DNA from: Ziziphus jujuba
Taxonomy: Eukaryota; Streptophyta; Magnoliopsida; Rosales; Rhamnaceae
Length of the DNA: 64,000 nucleotides
Reading direction: 5' to 3'
Assembly: GCF_031755915.1 (NCBI RefSeq)
Contig: NC_083386.1
Coordinates: 3,751,001 to 3,815,000, forward strand
The translations under genes and the position numbers were made by a program. The notes below the pieces were generated by a model. That model worked only from the letters and a program-made list of their open reading frames with translations, had not been told where the DNA came from and made no database searches. Each line of letters opens with the position of its first letter. Position 1 is the first letter of the stretch. This document shows, piece by piece, positions 35,387-48,501 of this stretch.

Positions 35387-36243
35387 TTAATCATACGAAT
35401 ATTTTGTAACAATGGGTGAAGGAGGGATACCCTCCAAGGTCATTATTCCTGTATATTTGTCGGGAAAACCTTTGACTTCGATAATAGACGCAGCACTGTA
35501 GCATCCAACCCCAGTATTCCAACTGTCTTTGTCAACATTAGTCCATGATTTCAAAGATGTCAAAACATCATCATTTTCGTAATGGTCAGGCTTTTGAATC
35601 TCAGTAAAAACCTATATATAGACATTTTATAATTAGATTCAATTAATATATATATATATATATATAAGCTCAAATAAATGAAAAAATAAATATTAATATA
35701 TTTATTCATGAGGTCGGCAGGAGAGTTTAGTAGTAGATAGGTATAGCCACTTACCGATTTTCGATGGTTGCTGCCTAAATTGTGCCAAGCGTGCAACCAG
35801 GCACAATCATGTAAGTCGTGCTGGCCGCGGTATACAACTGCGCCATGTGATCCCACATAGAGGAAAGCAGCCCACTGGCCATTTTGAATCTCTCTAGGGT
35901 ACCCCTGCCCTACAGTAGCGCCACCATTGAAATCTTCCTCCTTAAAAAGTTCTATGGTAACTCCAGTAGCATTATAAAATACACAAACTGTAACTGCCTT
36001 GTCTGCATCGATGTTCTCAAGGTACTTGAGTCTCACCGCATAATCGACGGCGACCTCTTGCTTCTTATCGTCATCCTTCAGGTTGTACGCCACGTAAGCC
36101 CTGTCTCTGTTGGTGATATCTTCCTTACCAGGAAAAAGTTTCTTCACAGTGTCATTGGTCACTGGATTTCCAAACACGTTGATTGTTAGGTCTACATTCA
36201 GCTTTTTTGGGTTATCAGTCACGCTCGGGATCGATGGCGGCAT
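35387..36243 (-). CDS. 23 kDa jasmonate-induced protein-like, intact
   Basis: This is the only apparently functional member here. Exon 1 is 36243-35755 (163 codons, ATG at 36243-36241). Its donor GTAAGT (35754-35749) falls directly after a Ser codon. The acceptor AG is at 35613-35612 and exon 2 is 35611-35387 (74 codons plus TAA), so the intron is phase 0. The product is about 237 residues, somewhat longer than the roughly 200-215 usual for the family. It has an 18-residue N-terminal addition and a proline-containing C-terminal tail. Family landmarks in order are VFGNPVTNDTVKKLFPG, RDRAYVAYNLKDDD, VFYNATG, PREIQNGQWAAFL, AVVYRG, CAWLHAWHN, VFTEIQKPDHYE, GCYSAASI and IMTLEG. There is no signal peptide or membrane segment, so a soluble intracellular protein is likely. 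The family accumulates on jasmonate and stress treatment; its molecular role is not established. Confidence 0.88.
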
Positions 36244-36319
36244 AGTAGTGGTGATATTCTTAATAATAATAATGCAGGGAAGGTGGGAATATATGAATGC
36301 CTAGCGATTGAATCACATA

Positions 36320-36327
36320 TATTTATA
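36320..36327 (-). promoter_or_regulatory. TATA box of the intact JIP-23 gene
   Basis: TATAAATA on the minus strand lies about 80 bases upstream of the ATG. The equivalent position in block D (near 61710) is mutated to TAGAGATA. The distance fits a short leader. Confidence 0.6.
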
Positions 36328-36479
36328 CACACCCACATCCAATACCTGACCTCCACCTGTGAAGTTTTTTTTTGTGGGGGGGGGGGGGGGGGGGGAAGGT
36401 AAAAAACGTGCATAAGTACTTATCTAGATCAGGTGCTGCAACCCAGCTGCCACAAAATTTTTTACGCCTCCAACCCAAA

Positions 36480-36512
<33 letters not shown>

Positions 36513-37311
36513 AATAAATAAATAATAAAGCGGCCACAAAATTCATATCAAAAATGTTTTTTTTTGGGGAAAAAAATTAATTGTAAAGGGATAATGATAG
36601 CAGCTTTGTGTTTGCTTCTCATAATGGATTTGTGTGGTCATATGGGGGAGGCAAGATCCTAGTCATAGGTAACGGGGACAAATAGGAATTGATATAATGT
36701 TTTTATCGTTTACAATATTTCCAACGTTTCCTTATTTTAGTGTTTTGAATTCATAACTTTTAAAATTGTATGAACAGTGTACACTATCATTGTTCAATTC
36801 TACTTCTATCATGCACAGTTAATTACATTACAATTTTTTTTTTAAATAATTACGTAGTACGTATATAAATTAGTTTATGACCAAAAAAAAAAAAAAAACG
36901 TTCCTCTGTAATTTATTTATAGAAACAAATGTTTAATAGCAAAAATTAAAATTAAAATTTAATATTTTGAGCATATGGCAACAAATATACTTTAAATTCA
37001 AAACAAGCGTGGATAATTCTAATAAATTATTAGAATAATATAATCAGTCAAGTGAGGTTGACGTAACAATATGGTATTTTTAATATTTAATTAATTTTAC
37101 TATTTCTAATAATTTTAGCAAATGTGAAATGGTCGAATAAAATTAGCTTAGTTGGTAAACAATTTACGTCCATAATTAAAAAATCATAGATTTAAGATAC
37201 TGGCGCTTTCAACTCTAGAAACCTTTTTTTGCCAGGCTTGGCCAGTTGCCTTTAACAATTTATTCAGCAGCTAATGTTTCGATCATCATGCGAAACAAGA
37301 CAATTCACCCC

Positions 37312-37341
<30 letters not shown>

Positions 37342-37343
<2 letters not shown>

Positions 37344-37347
37344 CGTG
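37342..37347. promoter_or_regulatory. G-box-like CACGTG upstream of JIP-23
   Basis: The palindrome CACGTG stands in the conserved GTGAAACAAGAC module about 1.1 kb upstream of the intact gene. G-boxes are bound by MYC2-type factors in jasmonate signalling. The distance and the lack of the same motif in the other blocks make a role uncertain. Confidence 0.25.
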
Positions 37348-38840
37348 AAAACAAGACAAACAAATCGTGTAACACACCTTAGAAAAGACAAACAAATTGT
37401 CTTTATGCAACTACATATACACTATATACGTATTTGGCTGGTTATATATATCTCACATTTCAGTCCTATATTTATCAATAAATACCGATCTAATTTGTCG
37501 TATATATGCTTATATGACAAGTATTTTGGGTCTTGGGCATTTTTCGTTTGAAAATGTAGTTCAATTGTTTTTTTTTTTTTTTTTTTTTCATTTAGACATG
37601 TTATATATGGGTCGTTTACGGCCAAAATTGCTATTAACACTGCAATTTAATGTAAAATTACTATAACCCTTCTATTTTCATTATTTTTTCCATTTCAATT
37701 TGTTAATCAATTTTTCTTTTTTTATCTTATCTTAGGATTATCCAAACTCAAAATTTGGCAACCAACACCATCCTTGAACCACCAGCATGACGATGACACT
37801 TGGGAAATTAGCTTATTTTGTGTAGAGAATAAAATTCCCAAAATAGTAATAATAATAATGATAATAATAATAATAATAATAATAAGATATTTTAAAGGAT
37901 AAAATGGAATAAAACCCAGAAAGGCTGCGAATATGGCTGTTATACGATGCAGATGCTCTATAGAGAAACCAAAACCGTAAGTAAAAATGGAATTTGATTA
38001 GAAAACAAAAGAAAAATAAAAATTGAAATGAAGCCAAAGGATTTTTTTAGTCATTTTGCAAAATATGCGGTAGGAAGAGATATTTTGGTTGTGTAAATAG
38101 CAACACCCATTTTATATATATACAAGAAAACAATTTGAATACTGATCGATCAATTTAATCAAAATCTATAAAAAAAAAGTTCTAAATACAAGCTAAATTG
38201 ATGCTATGCCAAAGCTTATGTAAATTGCTAGAAAAACATATTTAGAAGGCAAATCAAAACTTGAGTAAAATTTATCAAAGGGGCATTTTTTAATTTTCCC
38301 TTATATCTTTATTATCTTAGTGCTCCCCCTCATTTGTATTTGTAGGTCTAATCATTTTTTGAGCTCATTTTGGGTCTCTAGGACACGTGTTTTGTAGGAG
38401 TTGACAAGCACTGAGCATAATCCCATAGATTTTTTACTCTAATATCGTATTCAACTACCAATCTTCTTTAAAAATTAACTTATTCATGAAAGATGGATTA
38501 TCATATATTTATATTATCTTTATATATATATATATATATATACATATATATGTATGCATATTACTTTAAAAATAGCCTTGAAATATAGGCATTACTTTAA
38601 AAAGCTAGGTTGTACCTTGTTTGAGATTGACGAATATATATATATATATATATATTGAGTCAGGATATCATCATGTCCAACTAATAATTTTAACGTCAAA
38701 TATTTTTTTTATTAACTTTGGAATCACATTAAATGTTGAATTTAAAATTCAATTACTGGTCAAATATGGATTTAATAATATCTAAAACTCTAGTTAGACA
38801 AAGAAAACCTTATAAGGTCCTAAATAACTATAAATATATT

Positions 38841-39213
38841 TTTAAATTTTAACTTTTTAAGTGATTCATGGGCTTAAAAATGAAATGTTGATGGTAAAAT
38901 TGTCAGGCAGCCTTCATACAAGTTTGGTTATATATATATATATATTATCAGTTTTGTTACAATACATGTGCACATCCAGGTTACGGTGGGCATAGCTTGT
39001 CAATTATATGTAATGCACTGGATACATAGATTTCATATAATGAGATAATGTAACCCATTACTTTCGGTGGACTACATGTAATTTGACCAAGACGTTAGCA
39101 TTAAAATATGAGTGCATGCTTATGGTAGTAAAACTTCTATTAGGTTTTATTTGAAAGTTTTATATTAAAAATACATCAAAACAACTCTTCAAATTTAGTT
39201 TCATCATGTTATC
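38841..39213. other. Unassigned intergenic DNA
   Basis: AT-rich sequence without a recognised gene or repeat. Confidence 0.4.
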
Positions 39214-39582
39214 TATAACATCCCGTACTGAGAACATGGTCAAAATTTTAAATTTTTACTAAGTTTCAACAGAATTGAAAGGTTGACCAAGTGGGTCCCA
39301 TAGTTGCTTTTTAATACAGTTGGAGTTTCATTTTGAATAGGGCATCCTTGCAAAGAGCATGTTACCACGAGTTCATAGATTGGTAACATGCCAAATTTAG
39401 AGTTACGATCGAGAAGTTACGGTCATAACAAGGTGTGATTTGAGTTGACTAAGTAAGGCCAAAGGTTGACTTTTTATTTGGTCAAGGTTTTATGCTTACT
39501 AAAATATCATCATAAGGGGCTCGTTGATATAAGTTCGTAGACTAGTAGTAATCTTAAAATGGAACTCTGATTAAGAAGTTAT

Positions 39583-42500
39583 TATAACAACCCGTACCAA
39601 AATATTTCTATTGTACAATTTGACAAGGTTTGACCAAGTTTGACCAAGTGAATAGTATGCGGTTTCAAAGTTGACTTTTTTCTATGGTTAAGATTTTTAG
39701 TTTGATTGATGTAACATTTTGTAGAGCTCATCGATACAAGTTCATAGATTGGTGGCACACCAATTTTGAGTTACAGATAAAACGTTATGGCTCCATAAAT
39801 TTTCAAATATCAGTTTTATATCAGTGTCCAAACTAGTCACAGATTTTCATCTGGTAGTGACCCAAAACTCTATATAAATATTGGAAAGTGTTCCCATCAG
39901 GAAAAAGTTCTAAAATACTCATTTTTTCCCCCAAACCTGAGAAATTTCTCTCCAGACCCACGGACCCGAACTAGGTTATTTCGAACCTGTTTTATGCCTA
40001 ACCGGGTCATCGCCGTTTTGCCCGATTCTGGCCACCCTCCTTATACATGCACTGGACACCCTCCTTACTCACCTCAAGGTGACCTCACCAGCTAAATTTT
40101 AGGCCAAACCACTGGTCGACGTGCCGGGATCAGCTGTTTGAAGCAGGCGGCGACTGTTTGGGTTTGTTTGGTCATTTGGCTATTTTTCAATTGTTTCAGG
40201 CAAACCCATAGAATTTTCCACTATTTTTGGACCATCTGAACTCATTTATGTGGTCCATTTGCCAAGATTCCTCGCCGTTTGAGAGATACATCAACATGGA
40301 CTTTGGTTGAGTATACAGACGAGTTTTTTGGCCACCGGTGACACTTTTGGATCGAGGTGAGTACACCATTGCATTCATGATCTCTTATGATTTCCATTGA
40401 TATAAAGTTTATGAATTTTGGAGGTCGTTTGATAATTTTTCCATTTTTGAGTCAATTAGTTAAATACTTGATAAGTTCAGACTATGTTTAGTCACATTGG
40501 ATAAAATTGAAGTTGGATTAGTGAAATTAAATATTATCAGGACCCATTAGAAGGTTCAATTATGAAAGATTAGCCTTTGGATGAAAAACTCAATTTTGGG
40601 TGCTAGGTCTTAAGGGTATGTAGTATAATTGGACCGACCAATGTTCAATTTGCATAATTTTATAGTTGTACAAATCAATTTAGGACATTTGGTGTTAAAA
40701 AATGTCTTTGGTTTAGTTACTGGAGCTTGAAAAAATATTTTATTGTAACATCCCGTCTTGAACAACATCGGAATTTTCTTCACGTTGACCGAGGTTGACT
40801 GGGTTTGACCGCTGTTGACCGAGAGGGGTCAAAATTTGACTTTTTGATTCGGATGGAATTTCTCTTTGATTGGGGTATTGTTGCAAAGTATGCATCGATC
40901 CGAGTCCATAGACTAGTAGCACGTTTAAAACGGAGCTACGGTTGTGAAGTACTCATTGATATGAGTTCATAGACTAGTAGCATGCCCGAAACAGATATGT
41001 GGTTTACAAGTTATGGATCTGTAAAATTTTTTTTTTTATATTGTATTATTTTAATATTATTTTTTGTGTGTATATATATATATATTTATTTTTATTTTCT
41101 TTTTCTTTTTCTTTTTTTCCTTTTCCCCCACGTCGGAAAATGCCCCCAAGGGCTTCTTCTTCCTTTCTTCTTCCTCTTCTTCCTTTTTCTCCTTCCCTCT
41201 TCATTTCTCCTTCTTGTCAATCTCTCTCTCCCTGCTGCATCTTTTCCGGCCATCGGACGGCCACACGCGCCGGCCACCAGTGAAGCCCAGCTGTTGAAGA
41301 GCTCAGCTGAAGTTTGGTGGCCGACTAATCGACGACGCGCCCAGATCGGCGGCTAAAGCCAATGGCGGCCCATTTTGTTTTTCCGGTGATTTCATTGTTT
41401 TCCAGCCAATCTAGCCCAATTTCATACCCTATTCCCCCTATTTTGGACCTCCTAAGCTTGATTTTGAGGTTCATTCAGCTCAATTCCTTGCTGTTTAGGA
41501 GACACAACAAGTTGAAGTTCAGCCGAAAGCTTCCATCCACTTTTCGGCCACCTCCGGTCGAGTTGAGTCCAACGGAGATTGGTAACGTATTCCTCGTTCC
41601 CTTAGCTTTTCGTTGATACCTTATTTGCGAATTTTGGATACCGTTTGCGTTAGCTTCCCCAGGTATCGGGTATAGTTTATCTGAATAAAATATTAATTTA
41701 TTTGATCCTGTGTAATATTGTTATTTTAGGAGCATGTGTGAGCAGTAGAATTGATCCTATGGTGGATCTTGGTTGGATTGCGTGCTCAAGGTGAGTGACC
41801 TACCTCCAAAATTATTTTCGAGTGTTAAATTAATTATATTTTGGAATATTCTAATATTTGAATGTTTTTATTCTATGTTGATTATGTGATAAAATGTGAA
41901 TTAAATTTTGATTCCAATATCTGAATAATTTGAAGTATACGATTTTTTAAATTATAGAAATTTAGATTTTATCGAATTTGATATTTAAAGGAATTGCGAA
42001 TTTAATGTTATTTGATTTATTGTGGAATTTATTTATGAGAATTTTGATTGTTGTTGATTTTATGATATTTAAATGACATATTTGATTCAAATTGGGTTTT
42101 TTTGAAGGTTTGACAAAGAAATATTGATTTAAATTATTATGTTTCAAAAATATTTATGCCATTGAAAATTTGTATATTTAAATTGATGGAATTGAAAGTT
42201 AATGGATTTGAAATTGATGGAATTTATGCGATAGATTTATGACAATGATTTATAAAGGAATTGTGGAAAATTTACGAGTTTAATTGGATGGAATAAACCT
42301 GATAGTATTTAAGAGATTTTGAGGTTTGAAGATAAATATATTAATTTTATGATTTTTAAATGCACCACACACGTACTGGTGTTCTGTATATATTGATATG
42401 ATTAGCACACAGGCGGATGTGGTGAGTGCGCAGGTGGTGTAAGTAGCGCACAGGTGATTTATGGGGTTGTCCTGTGGTTGCCGTCGGATGAGAGTAGGCC

Positions 42501-44874
42501 GTCCCTCCATGGCCGGGACGCCTGTTTGCAGCGGTGCAGTGGGACGCCACGCGACCGTATGCTGGTTTTTCTCTTTAACCTCCTATCTGGTGGTGCTCAA
42601 GACGTTGGGTACCGTTGGCGCCACTGGTATATAGTGGGTGCACCAAATGGTTTTCACGACGTGATTTTGATCATAAAATATTTTATAAATTTATTTAAAT
42701 TAAAATGTTTTTAATAGTGTTTTATAAATTAAATTGTTTTGGTATTTTAAATTGAGTTCTATTGTTAATTATTTGGTTTTATTCTATTTATTTAAATATT
42801 TCTTGGATCATTTTTGTTAATATAAATTTTATTGTGTTTTCGTATTAATGGTTTACAATACTTTATTCCCAATTTAATATTTGTCATTAGTCCTATTTTT
42901 TTATAATTATTTCGCACTAAAATTTTTGGATTATTAATTTATTGTCTTTTATTTGCAAATTATTAATTAATTTTTTAGATTTTTTGGACATAAAATGTTA
43001 GGTTTTGCGAAAGTGTTTTAAAAATGAAACTTTTCCAACTGAGTGAATCATGAGGATTTTGAGGGAAAATATGATTTTTAACTATCTATTATTTATTTAC
43101 TTGTTTCTTATTAATCAATTAACTAAGTTATTTATCCTTTTATTATTATTATTATTGTATAGTAGATTGGGTTACTCACTGAGATGATTAGTATCTCATA
43201 TTTTTAAATTCAATTCCCTTAGGCTCAGGTTAGTCGACGTTGATCGTCCGAGGGCGAGCTCGATGTCTTGGTTCATTGTCGAAGACTAAAAGGCTTTTCC
43301 TTTCATTCCTATCTTGTGTTATTTCTTTTTATCTTGTATTGTATTAAATTTCATATTCAATTGTACTGATAACACTCTGTATACTATTTGGATGATTATT
43401 TATTTAATTCTGCACCGGTTCCCTGTCATTTTTTTTAAGTGCTGAAATTTGTGGTAATATTTTGTAGTAAGGTGGGAGGAATAAGGTGGTGTATATAGAA
43501 GTGTATTTTCAATGCAGAAAAATTGTGGTAAGTCCAACCCTTAAGGGAGGTTCTGCCGGATTTTCCATTTGAGGATCCGGTAGGGTTTGCTGGGATCAAG
43601 ATTTGTCTAGGGTTCCGGTGAGAGATCTTAGATGGGTCCTGACATTTATTATATTACAGGCACTCGAGTTGAGCTTGGAGATGATTTTGCAGAAGAGCAG
43701 GAGTGAACATCTGCGGTACAGCGAGTGATTATAATTTTAAAATGTTTTGGGTATATAATATAATATATGTACATAGTTTGAATATTTTATGTGTATGCCA
43801 TTTGATTGAAACGTTTAATTGAAACATTTGTTTTATGCATATATAAATATTTTCTTTCATATATATGTGTTATCATTTTATGTGAATTTTGATAAAATTT
43901 TAAATGGTTTCTAACTTTAATGAGTTCATAGTGAATTTGTGGATCATGTTATTTAAATATCATGATATTTGAATTGAGGTTTCAAATCATTTTGGAAATT
44001 AATTGATTTGAGAAAGCAGATTGAAAATTATATGATTTTGAGCATGTTCAAGTATTTTAAAATTTTATGTGCTTAAAATTGGTTTATGGTAATATATATT
44101 TTACTGTGGTAGTTATGGCTTTTGCAATAAATGATGATTTGAAAATTTTGAAATATTTAAACAAGTGGTTGAGTATGAATATTAAAATATGATTTATGAT
44201 ACAGTATCGTTTGGAAAAGTACAATCCCATAAGATTATTTTATAGATACTGTATTGTTTATTTTTAATTGATGTACCATATAATACTGGGGTTTTGGATC
44301 AGTATTATATTACAGCATGTTGGGTTGGCCACGGTGTCATGAGGTTTTGAGAGAAATTTCTACAAAAATAAATTGTTATTTTTCTATTAAGCTATATCAC
44401 TCACTGAGATTTCTTTATCTCACGTTTTATTTGGTTTAAATTCATTCCCCTAGGTCCAAAGTAACAGTCTACCTTCCGCATCGCTTGTCACTTCGTTCTT
44501 CCATGTCATCAACAATATTTATCTTTTCTTTATTTTATCTTTATCTTTCTGGACTTGTTTATTTCTTCATTATACTTCTAAATTTTGTTAATACTTTTAG
44601 AATGCACTGATCTAAATATTAGACTTACTAGAGACTATATTGTGTATGTGTGTGGTTGTGGCCTGTAGTATGATAGGCCAGTTGTGGACTTTTGAGCTGT
44701 CGTGGATTTATATATATATATATATATATTGAGGTATTATTGATAATTCTTATGTTCAATTGACCATGTTTTAAGTGAGGTTCCATTGGATATCCTTTAG
44801 GGATTGTCCAGTGGGATTTCACAAAGCAGGGCCATCCAGGAGATCCTAGGAGGATTCTCGGGATGAGTCCTGTC
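39583..44874 (+). mobile_element. Second-type solo LTR, split by another LTR
   Basis: It begins TATAACAACCCGTACC (TG changed to TA) and ends GGATGAGTCCTGTCA, with GTTAT at 39578-39582 and 44875-44879. Its own sequence is 39583-40743 and 43645-44874. It is about 2.4 kb and homologous to 9974-11383 plus 24660-26183, but lacks the minisatellite seen there. ORFs inside are not recognised. Confidence 0.88.
40744..43644 (+). mobile_element. Main-family solo LTR nested in the second-type LTR
   Basis: It is 2901 bp, running TGTAACATCCCGTC...GGGTCCTGACA, with a perfect TTTAT duplication at 40739-40743 and 43645-43649. A (TA)n run at 41071-41085 precedes a pyrimidine-rich stretch to 41240. The start holds six TTGAC cores within 56 bp (40785-40840). 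Confidence 0.93.
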
Positions 44875-45317
44875 AGTTATAGCTTTGTAAAGTTTATAAC
44901 TTATTTTCTCGTAAATTTTCACTAGGTAGCCTATGTTAGGAGCACATGAAAAAGGGGGAAGAATTTAAAATATCTATTGACATGTGCCATGTGTTAGCCT
45001 CTAGGTGGTAGTCTTGTGTGAACATTGACACTTGGATTCAAATTAAAAGTAAGAGAGAAGGTGGTCAGCGGGGAAAGAGAAGGGAAGGGAGAGAGAAGAA
45101 CCCCCAAATCCTGCCAAATTGACCATTTTTCAACCACCCATAGACAACACGCTCAACCATCCAACAATTTTGACTACCAATTTTCATGGCTAGCTGTGGT
45201 CGGACATTCCCAGACTGAGCTGGCGATATTGGTGGTGGTCATTTCCAATATTTTGATGATGCAATCTTGACAAACTCAACTAGATTTATACTTTTATACT
45301 CTTTATTTCGAATCTTC

Positions 45318-48300
45318 TATAATACCCCATCCCAAAGCACGTCGGAATTTTTGCACGTTGACCAAGGTTGACCATTGATCGAGACGGTTAAAATTTTAAC
45401 TTTTTGTTTCAAGTGGAATTTTGCATTGGCCGATGCACCATTACAAAATACATGTCATCCCGAGTTTATAAACTAGCAGTACGTCAAAATCGGAGCTACC
45501 GTTTGAAAGTTATGAGCAAAACAAGTTGAGGTCCAAATTGTCCAAGGTGTGCCGGAGTTGACTTTTTGTTCGTACAAAGTTGATCTTTGACTCATGCATG
45601 GTTGTGAAGTACTCATCAATAAGAGTTCATAGACTAGCAGCATGCCCGATTTGGACATGTGGTTTGAAAGTTACGGACCTATGAAGTTTTTCCGAGACAG
45701 CATTTACTATTCATGGATCTATATGTGTGTGAACAATGATGCCATGTGTCACAAAAAATGGACCCAACCGTGAGTGCATAGTGGCACCTATGGACATTTT
45801 GACTGGTTGAGAAGGGGAGGGAGGAAAGAGAAGAAGAAGGAAGAAAGAGGATAGAGAAAGAGAGAGAAAAAGGGGAAGGACTGGCCAACCGCCGTTCACC
45901 CATTTTCGGCCACCAGAACAGTACACACGCCTAACCACCATGACCCACCCATCAAAACCAGCCGGCCAGCCAAAAATCATGGCCAAATCACTGGCGACGC
46001 GAGTAGCCTGTTTCCTTCTCCAGCTGATTTCTCCTAAACCAGACTTCCATTTGCTTCACTGCTGGCCCTGTTGAGTCACTCATTCCCTCATCTACCTTCC
46101 CACCAAAAGTCATGACTAGTGGCCACTGGCTGCACCACCGGGGTGACGGGTTCCAGTGACCACAATGGCTCGTTGGAAAATCGACTTTCCTGCGAGTTTT
46201 CAGTTGCACTGCCCATTCTTTCCCACTAATTCCGACTCCCTGAACCCAAATCCGATGTCCACTTTCCCCAATTCTTAACAGATTGTGAGAATCGAGGGTC
46301 TAAAATTTGAAAGCTTTCCAGTGAGATTCCGACCACCTCGAGTCTGATCTCCAGAAAGTATGATCAGATTCGTAATCCTCATTTCACAAGTTTCGATTCG
46401 GTGTATTACTCGTAAATTTTGGTTGTCGCTTATGTTCGCTCCCCGAGTACCATTTGGGAGTTACCCAATTAAAATATTAAAATAATTAGTTTTGTGTATT
46501 GTGGATAATTTAGGTGCACGTATGGGTAGTAAAGTTGATCCTGCAAAGGATCTCGATTGATACACCTGCTTGAGGTGAGTGATCCACATTTTAAACTATT
46601 TTGGGGTGATTAACTATATTTATTTTGTGTTAATTTAATATTTAGAAAATATGCTCATGTGGTGGAATTTATTTATAACTATGGTAAATTGTATTATCAA
46701 TTTCGGTGATTTCTTTTATATTTATATATATATGCTTATTGATGCTAAATGAAAGTTTGGTTTATTAAGAAATTCTTGATTATTATTATTGTGATTTAAT
46801 TGAATTTATTACGCATGAGGAAGGTATTTTCATTTAATTAATTGTATTTGGATTTTAATATTATTTTTGAGCATGATTCGATTTTAAATATTTCAAGAAA
46901 AATATTGATTTAAGTTTGGTGCTTTTAAATTATATAATTATGCCCTTGAAATATTATTTGATTGGTTTTATGATTTGAGAAAAGTTATTTGTATATTATT
47001 CTTGGTGGATTTATGCTGGAGATATTAAAGAAAAAATGTGGGATTGTGAATTTGAAAAATTGTATGATTCCTACAGTGAGTTTTGGAAAAAATTGTTATT
47101 TTTAAAATAATATGGTTATTTATTTTAGACTCACTCATACAATACTGGTGCTCTGTACTGTATATGTGGATGAGCGCGCAAGTTATAATGTCTCCTGTAA
47201 GTTACCATCGGACCTAGGATAGGCAAGTTTTATATGATGCACATAAGCCGCCCTCCTCCATGGCCGGATTGACGGTTTAAGCAGTGGCATTGTCGGGATG
47301 CCGAAGCGACCGTATGCAAGTTTCTCTCTTTAACCTTCCGCGGGATGGTGCTCGGGACGCTGGATATCGTAGGGCATCACTAGTATATAATGTTATGCGT
47401 GAAGTATTTTTTAGATATAAATTTCAAATCTCAAAGTTTTAAAGTTGTATTTAAATTAAACGTATTTAATTTGTTTTGCCACCTATTTCCAAGTAGTAAT
47501 TTCTAAAATTTATTTATTCAAATTTTATGTTACTTATTTTAAAGTAATGTTTTTAAAATGCATCTTGCCATATCTTTATCATATAGATTGATTGAATAGT
47601 TCAAAATGAATTTTATAATATTTTTTATCACTTATTTTACATGATTGTTTGTAATTATTTAAGTTTTATTTTTGACACTGTTTATTTTGATTTATTAAAT
47701 CAAATTTTATGAATTATATATTGAATTTCACTTTTATGTTACATTTCTTTAATGCAAGTATTTTAATTTATTTTATTGTATTTTATTCGTATTTGGATTA
47801 TGTAATTATTTATTAAATTAATTATTCCTTGATTTTTGGAGCATAAAAGATTGGGTTTTATGAAAATGTTTTAAAAAGATAACCTTTCCAACGGAGTGAA
47901 TGGTGAGGGTTTTGAGAGAAAATATTATTTTCAATTAATTATTATTTATTTACATATTTATTCTTAATTATTCAAGTGCACTACGATTATCGTTACTATT
48001 ATAATTGTAAGTAGATAGGGTCACTCACTGAGATGATTAGCATCTCATATTTTTAAATCCATTCCCCTAGGTACAAAGATTGGTAGATGTTCATCCGGAA
48101 CGAGCTTGATCTTCATTGCTGTCGTATTTCAAAGAGTTCTCTTTCTTTTCATTTATTTCTATTGTAATAATTATTTCATCCTTTGTTGTATAACTTTCAT
48201 ACTTAATTGTACCCTATGATGCTCTGTATACTATATTGGATATATTTTATTAAATACTGCATTAGTTCCCTATTTACTTTATGGAAGTGCTGTTTATTGT

Positions 48301-48501
48301 GGAATTAAATTTTAGTAAAGTGGAGGAATAAAGTGGTATATATATATATATAGAAGTGTGTTTTCAGTGCAGGAAATTTGTGGTAAGTTTAATCTTTAGG
48401 GGAGGTTCTATCGGATTTTCCATTGGAAGGTCTGCTAGGATTTTTTCTGGGATCAGGGCTTGTCTAGGATTCCGATGAGGGATCTTGGACGGGTCCTGAC
48501 A
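45318..48501 (+). mobile_element. Main-family solo LTR
   Basis: It is 3184 bp and begins TATAATACCCCATCCC. It ends GGACGGGTCCTGACA, with a TCTTC duplication at 45313-45317 and 48502-48506. The GC-richer section at 45890-46400 corresponds to 51380-51585 and 54183-54500 in reverse. No coding content is recognised. Confidence 0.93.

Larger units (their letters stand above)
35069..38840 (-). repeat. Duplicated JIP-23 locus, block C
   Basis: The intact gene is flanked by DNA homologous to blocks A, B and D. The 3' flank at 35069-35350 matches 3686-3900. Upstream, 36260-36480 matches 61660-61830, 36990-37030 matches 63030-63065, and 38093-38290 matches 7107-7325 and 8985-9205. It holds long poly-G (36377-36395) and poly-A (37313-37340) runs. 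Confidence 0.8.

Noticed and set aside
36363..36406. A long poly-G/poly-A purine tract as a possible regulatory structure
   Set aside because: Homopolymer runs occur all over the window (14285, 24060, 55837); length is probably unstable or error-prone and no function can be argued.
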